DNA of 11,700 nt from Oceanospirillaceae bacterium UBA1126 (GTDB taxonomy: Bacteria; Pseudomonadota; Gammaproteobacteria; Pseudomonadales; Balneatricaceae): contig DCAT01000190.1 in NCBI GenBank assembly GCA_002312935.1, positions 515 through 12,214 on the forward strand, in the 5' to 3' direction. Under the pieces are notes generated by a model that saw nothing but the letters and a program-made list of their open reading frames with translations, was not told the DNA's origin and did not search any database. The position numbers and the translations under genes are program-made. Positions 6,328-11,700 of the stretch are shown here, one piece after another. The number at the start of each line of letters is the position of its first letter. Within the stretch, counting starts at the first letter, position 1.

Positions 6328-7950
6328 ATGACTCAAATTGACGGTGTAGAATTCGGCCAATACCAATCTGTAGCTGATGTTTTTTTAGAAGCCTGTGATA
6401 AACATGCACAAAAGCCCGCCTATAGCTGCATGGGGCAAACTTTGTCATTTGAAGATGTTGAGCGTCTAACTGCTAACTTTGCATCCTATTTGCAAAACCA
6501 CACAGACCTTGAGGTTGGCGACCGTATAGCTATCCAACTGCCTAACGTGTTGCAGTTTCCTATTGCTGTATTTGGCGCTATGCGCGCAGGTATGGTGGTG
6601 GTGAACACCAACCCTTTGTATACTGCAAGAGAGATGGAGCATCAGTTTAATGACTCCGGCGCCAAGGCCCTATTGATACTTGCTAACATGGCGCATCTTG
6701 CTGAACAAGTAGTGCCAAAAACCAGCATCAAACATGTCATAGTGACCGAATTGGCCGACATGCACCCGTTCCCTAAACGTTTGTTAATCAACACTGTGGT
6801 TAAACGTGTTAAAAAGATGGTCCCAGCCTATTCTTTGCCCCAAGCGGTAAGTTTCCGACATACCTTGGCATTAGGTGCCAAAAAAGCGCCTGTGGCAGTG
6901 GCCTTAACCTTAGATGATACCGCTGTGTTGCAATACACTGGTGGTACTACAGGGCTGTCAAAGGGCGCACAGTTACTGCAAAAAAACCTTGTGTCTAACA
7001 TGATGCAGGTGCGTGAACTGATTGTGAACATTTTGGACACTGACACAGAAGTAGTGATAGCTCCATTACCCCTCTATCACATCTATGCTTTTACGGTGAG
7101 TTTAGTTATGTCAGATATGGGCCATGAACTTGTACTGATTCCTAACCCCCGTGATATTCCGGGTTTTGTTAAAGAGCTAAGTAGGCACAAGTTCACCTCC
7201 TTTATTGGTCTTAATACTTTATTTGTGGCTTTGTGTAATAACAAAGGCTTTACTGAACTCGATTTTTCTCATCTAAAACATACTCTTTCTGGCGGTATGG
7301 CGCTAACAGAAGCCGCAGCAGCGACTTGGAAAAAAGTAACTGCCTGTGAAATACAAGAAGCCTATGGGCTCACAGAAACCTCACCTGCAGTTTCATTTAA
7401 TCCCTACCATGACATTCGTTTAGGCACTATTGGTAAAGCCTTGTCCGGCACTCAAGTGAAGGTGATTGGAGCAGATGGCAGTGATCTTGGGTTTAATCAA
7501 GAAGGCGAGCTTTGTGTTAAGGGGCCTCAGGTCATGGCGGGTTATTGGCAGCGGCCTGAAGCAACTGCAGAGGTTATTGATGCCGATGGTTGGTTTAAAA
7601 CAGGTGACGTTGCAATATTAGCCGAAGATGGCTTTATACGATTAGTTGACCGTATAAAAGACATGATCAATGTGTCTGGTTTTAATGTTTACCCCAATGA
7701 AATTGATGACATTGCCAGCCAACATCCAGGTATTTTAGAGTGTGCTGCGGTAGGTATTCCTAATGAGGTCAGTGGTGAAACAGTGAAGCTGTTTGTGGTT
7801 AAGTCGGACCCTAACTTAACAGAAGCTGATGTGTTGGCGCACTGTCGTGAAAACTTAACAGGCTATAAAGTACCTAAAAAAATTGAGTTTAAAAACGAAT
7901 TGCCCAAAACAAACGTGGGTAAAATTCTACGTCGGGCGCTAAGAGACTAG
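6328..7950 (+). CDS. fadD: Long-chain fatty acid--CoA ligase (acyl-CoA synthetase)
   Basis: Encodes 540 residues (E. coli FadD 561) of the ANL adenylating superfamily. The enzyme activates long-chain fatty acids with ATP and CoA at the inner membrane, committing imported fatty acids to beta-oxidation or phospholipid synthesis. Motifs: the phosphate-binding loop YTGGTTGLSKGA at 203-214; PLYHIYAF; the adenylate motif YGLTETSP at 346-353; the GWFKTGD motif at 421-427 whose Asp binds ribose; the hinge and FadD signature DRIKDMINVSGFNVYPNEID; and the catalytic Lys532 in NVGKILRR. No key residue is missing. AGAAGG at 6316-6321, six bases before the ATG, is a good ribosome-binding site. The gene has its own upstream region with a PsrA-type operator, so it is probably regulated by fatty acids. 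It differs from other ligases of the superfamily by its close match to FadD throughout. Confidence 0.95.
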   Translation: MTQIDGVEFGQYQSVADVFLEACDKHAQKPAYSCMGQTLSFEDVERLTANFASYLQNHTDLEVGDRIAIQLPNVLQFPIAVFGAMRAGMVVVNTNPLYTAREMEHQFNDSGAKALLILANMAHLAEQVVPKTSIKHVIVTELADMHPFPKRLLINTVVKRVKKMVPAYSLPQAVSFRHTLALGAKKAPVAVALTLDDTAVLQYTGGTTGLSKGAQLLQKNLVSNMMQVRELIVNILDTDTEVVIAPLPLYHIYAFTVSLVMSDMGHELVLIPNPRDIPGFVKELSRHKFTSFIGLNTLFVALCNNKGFTELDFSHLKHTLSGGMALTEAAAATWKKVTACEIQEAYGLTETSPAVSFNPYHDIRLGTIGKALSGTQVKVIGADGSDLGFNQEGELCVKGPQVMAGYWQRPEATAEVIDADGWFKTGDVAILAEDGFIRLVDRIKDMINVSGFNVYPNEIDDIASQHPGILECAAVGIPNEVSGETVKLFVVKSDPNLTEADVLAHCRENLTGYKVPKKIEFKNELPKTNVGKILRRALRD

Positions 7951-7964
7951 TCTAATGAGTGGTT

Positions 7965-7999
7965 TGCGGTTTGCCCTAGTCTTCTAGTGGTTAGCCGCA
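7965..7999 (+). repeat. Imperfect nested hairpin after fadD
   Basis: Fifteen bases after the fadD stop, TGCGG (7965-7969) can pair with CCGCA (7995-7999), and inside it CTAG (7976-7979) with CTAG (7984-7987) around a TCTT loop, with CC/GG pairing possible beside a bulged T. The middle is poorly matched and no T run follows, so it does not look like a standard intrinsic terminator, but it could stabilise or end the fadD transcript. Confidence 0.3.
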
Positions 8000-8025
8000 G
8001 GCCACAGACCGAAGACCACAGGCCT
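7998..8025. repeat. Imperfect 14-base tandem repeat between fadD and hrpA
   Basis: CAGGCCACAGACCG (7998-8011) is followed at once by AAGACCACAGGCCT (8012-8025); 10 of 14 bases agree, and CCACAG, AGACC and CAGGCC each occur twice. The outer AGGCC/GGCCT ends could also pair as a weak stem. No known repeat family is recognised with certainty; it resembles short CCACAG-rich intergenic repeats seen in some marine gammaproteobacteria. Confidence 0.5.
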
Positions 8026-8068
8026 ATACCATGCTAAACTTCGCGCTTTAAAACCATCCTCCTCTTAT

Positions 8069-11000
8069 ATGTCTTCTGAATTTGCTAATTGCATGGTCAA
8101 AGACCACGCTGAACTCACATTATTAACTCATCGAATTTCTCAACGTCAAAAGCGTGGGCAGCCGTGCGAAAAATTATTACAACAGCTACAGAGTAAAGCG
8201 TTATCGAGCCAAGCCACCTACGAAAAACGTCAACAGGCCTTACCTAAGTTAGATTACCCACCGCAGCTTCCTGTCAGTGGTCAGCGTGAAAAACTAGTTC
8301 AACTTATCCGTAAACATCAAGTGGTTGTGTTAGCGGGTGAAACAGGTTCAGGCAAAACTACCCAGCTGCCCAAGCTTTGCTTAGAGGCTGGGCGGGGCGT
8401 TGGCGGCATGATAGGCCACACTCAACCTCGGCGTTTAGCCGCCAGAACAGTAGGGCAGCGCATTGCTGATGAGTTAAATGTACCCTTAGGCCAACAGGTG
8501 GGTTTTCAGGTGCGCTTCACCGAACAAGTAAGCGACATTAGCCACATTAAGCTAATGACAGATGGTATTTTATTGGCAGAAACACGCCAAGATCCGGACC
8601 TGCTGCGCTACGATACTATTATTGTGGATGAAGCCCACGAGCGCAGCTTAAATATAGACTTTTTATTGGGTTATTTAAAGCAGCTTTTAGCCCGTCGAAA
8701 TGACCTAAAACTCATTATAACCTCGGCCACTATAGACCTAGAGCGCTTTAGTTCGCACTTTAATAATGCACCAGTGGTGGAAGTGAGTGGGCGAACCTTC
8801 CCAGTGGATGTATGGTACCGGCCTTTATTTTCGTCTAAATCAGACCCAGGCCAAGATAAAGACCAAGATGTACAAACAGGCATTCAGCACGCGTTAGAAG
8901 AAATAGATCAACATGAGCGTCAAAGTAAGCAACACCATGGCGACGTGCTTATTTTCCTCCCAGGTGAGCGTGACATAAGAGACATTGCTTTTTTTTTGCG
9001 TAAACAAGAACAGAAGCATTGGCATATATTGCCGCTCTATGGCCGCTTAAGCTTTAGTGAGCAACAAAAGGTGTTCCAACCTTCAGGTAAATCCACTGGG
9101 CGGCGTATTGTATTAGCCACCAACGTGGCAGAGACCTCGGTCACTGTGCCCGGTATTAGATACGTTATAGACCCAGGAACGGCACGGATGAGCCGTTATA
9201 GTTATCGCTCTAAAGTGCAGCGGTTGCCCATAGAAGCGATATCTCAAGCCAGCGCCAACCAACGCAAAGGCCGCTGTGGTCGTCTTTCGGCGGGCATTTG
9301 TATTCGCCTATACGATGAAGCAGATTTTATTGCCAGGCCAGAGTTTACTGACGCAGAAATTTTACGTACTAACTTAGCGTCTGTCATTTTACAGATGCAC
9401 GACTTAACCCTAGGCCCTGTTGAAGAGTTCCCATTCATCGACGCACCTGACAGCCGCTTCGTAAACGATGGTGTTAAACTGTTACAAGAGCTAGGTGGCC
9501 TCAATAATAGGGGCAAACTCACCCCCTTGGGTAAGCAGCTAGCACGCTTGCCAGTAGACCCCCGCATTGGGCGGATGGTGGTGGCTGCCAACCAATGGCA
9601 TGCGTTAAACGAAGTGTTACTGATTGCCAGTGCACTTACCATTCAAGACCCAAGGGAAAGGCCGCAAGACAAGCAGCAAGCTGCAGACCAGCAACACCTG
9701 TTGTGGCGTGAAAAAGATTCAGACTTTTTAAGCTTGGTGAACCTCTGGCAAGACTACGAACATCAGCGCCAGCAACTCACGCAAAATCAACTGCGTAACT
9801 GGTGCAGCAAACACTTTGTGTCATACCTGCGTATGCGAGAATGGCGAGAGGTGCATCGGCAGTTGTTGTTAATGTGCCAGCAAATGGGTTTTAAAACCAA
9901 TGTTGAACTTGCAAGCTACGAAGCCGTACACAGGGCGCTGTTAACGGGTTTGTTGGGGCATATTGGTCATAAAGATGAAGAGGGCCAATTTGCGGGCCCA
10001 AGACAGCGTAAGTTTTTACTATTTCCTGGGTCTGCACTTGCCAAAAAACCACCCCCGTGGATTATGGCTGCAGAACTGGTAGAAACGTCACGCTTATTTG
10101 CCCGTTGCGTTGCCAAGATAGAGCCTCAGTGGGTAGAGCAGGGTGCCGGTGCGTTACTAAAATATAATTACAGTGAGCCATCTTGGCATAAGCGCCAAGG
10201 CCAAGTTATGGCGTTTGAACAAGTGAGCTTATATGGCTTAGTACTCGCCAGTAAGCGTAAAGTGGCTTATGGCAAAATAGACCCAGAGGTGTGTCAGCAA
10301 TTGCTGGTTATGGAAGGCTTAGTGCAGAACAATCTGCTCACTAAAGGTAAGTTCTTGGCTCATAACCAAGCCTTAGTTGAAAGTATAGAAGCCTTAGAAG
10401 CAAAATCTAGACGACGCGATATATTGGTCGATGATCAAGTTCTATTTGATTTTTACCATAGTAAAATGGCAAACGTTAAAGTGCCTATTGTGAGTGCTGC
10501 CAGTTTTGAATCGTGGCGTAAGCATCAAGAAAAGGCACAACCAGAGTATTTATTCTTAAGCCAAGACCACCTAATGCAGCATGGGGCCGAAGGGATTAAC
10601 CACAGTAGTTTTCCAGATCGTTTAGTGTGGCAGGCCATGAGTTGGCCGTTAAGCTATCACTTTGAACCTAACCACGAGCAAGATGGCGTTACTATTCAAG
10701 TGCCTGCTAGCCAACTAAAGCGTCTGCCGCTTAAGCGCTTGCAATGGCTAGTGCCTGGGTTATTAAAAGATAAGTTGGTGGCATTATTAAAAGGCTTGCC
10801 AAAAGCGCAACGAAAAGCGTTTGTGCCTGTGCCACAATACGCCCAAGCATTGCTAGAGGCGTTATCGCCAGACGAGATAGATTTATGTGAGGCCATAGCA
10901 AAACATTTACAGCGTATTAGTGGGCGTCCTTTTGATGCACAACTGCTGCAGCAGGTCACTGTAGAACCCCACTTGTTAATGAATCTGCAAGTGATGGATG

Positions 11001-11700
11001 AATCTGGCGTAGTGATTGCTCATGGCCGAGACCCAGTCCAACTTTTAGGAGACTATGCCACGGGCAATGCGGTTAGCCAGCAGCCTGTTACGTCACACCC
11101 CTTATTAAAGCAAGGGCTTACCCATTGGGATTTTAAGGCGTTGCCAGCCACTATGACTATAGAGCAGGGGGCAATGAAACTGCCTGTTTGGCCGGCCATC
11201 AAAGACCAAGGTAAAGCGGTAGACATTGTGTTTACAGATTCTGCCGAAGAAGCGCATGCCACCACTCATCAAGGGTTAGTTCGCCTATATCGAATTGCAG
11301 TAAATGAACAGACTAAGCACTTGGCGCGTTCATTAACAGGGTTTAGGCAGGCAGAACTGTTATATGGTGTGTTGGGCACAGCCCAGGAGCTTCGCGAGCA
11401 AGTGTTTGATCAAGCAGCGGAAATTGTATTCTTGCCCATTGGTTTAACCATAGATAGCAGGCCATCTAATGAAGCAGAGTTTAAAGCGTCATTAGAGCAG
11501 CGAGGCCACTATGCTGAGGCAGTAGAGCACGTGTTGAAGCTCAGTATAGAGCTACTTAAGCGCCACCATGCCATAAGAAAAGCCTTAAAGGGGCAGTTGA
11601 ACCTAGCCTGGGCTAATGTCTACCAAGACATAGGGGGGCAGTTGGATCGGTTGATGAATAAACAGTTCATAGCCCAGAGCCAATGGCAGCAGCTAGAACA
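8069..11700 (+). CDS. hrpA: ATP-dependent RNA helicase HrpA (cut by right edge)
   Basis: Encodes a DEAH-box RNA helicase; 1210 codons are visible of roughly 1300 in E. coli HrpA, with no internal stop, and the frame leaves the window at a segment matching the C-terminal region (GGQLDRLM). HrpA is linked in E. coli to mRNA processing and to rescue of stalled or collided ribosomes. Seen in order: Walker A GETGSGKT (90-97), TQPRRLAAR, DEAH (187-190), SAT (219-221), the second RecA-like domain with LATNVAETSVTVPG and motif VI QRKGRCGR (398-405), then a helicase-associated HA2 region beginning near LTPLGKQLARLPVDPRIG (about 484), followed by the long HrpA-specific C-terminal region (DUF3418-like). 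The ATG at 8069 is the first possible start after an in-frame TAG at 7985. No Shine-Dalgarno motif precedes it. The next in-frame ATG, at 8093, is an alternative that loses eight residues. Confidence 0.95.
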   Translation, partial: MSSEFANCMVKDHAELTLLTHRISQRQKRGQPCEKLLQQLQSKALSSQATYEKRQQALPKLDYPPQLPVSGQREKLVQLIRKHQVVVLAGETGSGKTTQLPKLCLEAGRGVGGMIGHTQPRRLAARTVGQRIADELNVPLGQQVGFQVRFTEQVSDISHIKLMTDGILLAETRQDPDLLRYDTIIVDEAHERSLNIDFLLGYLKQLLARRNDLKLIITSATIDLERFSSHFNNAPVVEVSGRTFPVDVWYRPLFSSKSDPGQDKDQDVQTGIQHALEEIDQHERQSKQHHGDVLIFLPGERDIRDIAFFLRKQEQKHWHILPLYGRLSFSEQQKVFQPSGKSTGRRIVLATNVAETSVTVPGIRYVIDPGTARMSRYSYRSKVQRLPIEAISQASANQRKGRCGRLSAGICIRLYDEADFIARPEFTDAEILRTNLASVILQMHDLTLGPVEEFPFIDAPDSRFVNDGVKLLQELGGLNNRGKLTPLGKQLARLPVDPRIGRMVVAANQWHALNEVLLIASALTIQDPRERPQDKQQAADQQHLLWREKDSDFLSLVNLWQDYEHQRQQLTQNQLRNWCSKHFVSYLRMREWREVHRQLLLMCQQMGFKTNVELASYEAVHRALLTGLLGHIGHKDEEGQFAGPRQRKFLLFPGSALAKKPPPWIMAAELVETSRLFARCVAKIEPQWVEQGAGALLKYNYSEPSWHKRQGQVMAFEQVSLYGLVLASKRKVAYGKIDPEVCQQLLVMEGLVQNNLLTKGKFLAHNQALVESIEALEAKSRRRDILVDDQVLFDFYHSKMANVKVPIVSAASFESWRKHQEKAQPEYLFLSQDHLMQHGAEGINHSSFPDRLVWQAMSWPLSYHFEPNHEQDGVTIQVPASQLKRLPLKRLQWLVPGLLKDKLVALLKGLPKAQRKAFVPVPQYAQALLEALSPDEIDLCEAIAKHLQRISGRPFDAQLLQQVTVEPHLLMNLQVMDESGVVIAHGRDPVQLLGDYATGNAVSQQPVTSHPLLKQGLTHWDFKALPATMTIEQGAMKLPVWPAIKDQGKAVDIVFTDSAEEAHATTHQGLVRLYRIAVNEQTKHLARSLTGFRQAELLYGVLGTAQELREQVFDQAAEIVFLPIGLTIDSRPSNEAEFKASLEQRGHYAEAVEHVLKLSIELLKRHHAIRKALKGQLNLAWANVYQDIGGQLDRLMNKQFIAQSQWQQLE

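Noticed and set aside
8671..11265. Four minus-strand open frames opposite hrpA and one (6828-7046) opposite fadD
   Set aside because: All lie within strongly conserved genes on the other strand and encode unrecognisable sequence.
1..11700. A new mobile, defence or CRISPR-like system
   Set aside because: There are no transposase, integrase, repeat-spacer, restriction or toxin genes. All ten genes are on one strand with matching character, and nine belong to well-known gammaproteobacterial families. The only uncharacterised item of size is the vWA protein.

Overview
The window reads as a continuous piece of gammaproteobacterial chromosome made almost entirely of housekeeping genes. All ten genes are on the + strand, and the longest gap between genes is about 140 bases, so no stretch over 300 bases lacks a gene. 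RecR, RNase D, YafJ, FadD, YcgL, YcgN and HrpA look like clear orthologues of the Escherichia coli proteins. Base composition is moderate. The putative fatty-acid operator is of the PsrA type rather than the enterobacterial FadR type. This points away from Enterobacterales and Vibrionales and towards a free-living group such as Alteromonadales, Oceanospirillales or Pseudomonadales relatives; the genus cannot be read from the sequence.

Layout: positions 1-1506 hold the 3' end of dnaX (clamp-loader tau subunit), then ybaB (nucleoid-associated protein) and recR (recombination mediator), a classic replication/repair operon. rnd (RNase D) follows two bases after recR and overlaps ycgL by four bases; ycgN comes next. 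These six genes (1-3408) are so tightly packed that they are probably co-transcribed. After an 83-base gap comes a gene for a secreted, membrane-anchored von Willebrand A (vWA) protein of unknown role (3492-5357), then yafJ, a class II glutamine amidotransferase-like protein (5417-6184). A 143-base regulatory region with a near-perfect PsrA-type operator precedes fadD (long-chain acyl-CoA synthetase, 6328-7950). A 118-base gap with small repeats separates fadD from hrpA, a DEAH-box RNA helicase that starts at 8069 and runs off the right edge.

Functionally the window mixes DNA replication/repair (dnaX, ybaB, recR), RNA metabolism (rnd, hrpA), fatty-acid activation (fadD) and conserved proteins of uncertain role (ycgL, ycgN, the vWA protein, yafJ). 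In E. coli rnd, fadD and the ycgL/ycgN genes lie in the same broad chromosomal region near minCDE, while dnaX-ybaB-recR is elsewhere. The window therefore joins two conserved neighbourhoods.

I found no mobile element, CRISPR array, RNA gene, toxin-antitoxin pair or defence system, and nothing I can defend as a new multi-gene system. The parts most worth a second look are the fadD operator, the uncharacterised vWA/yafJ pair, and the repeat-bearing fadD-hrpA gap.
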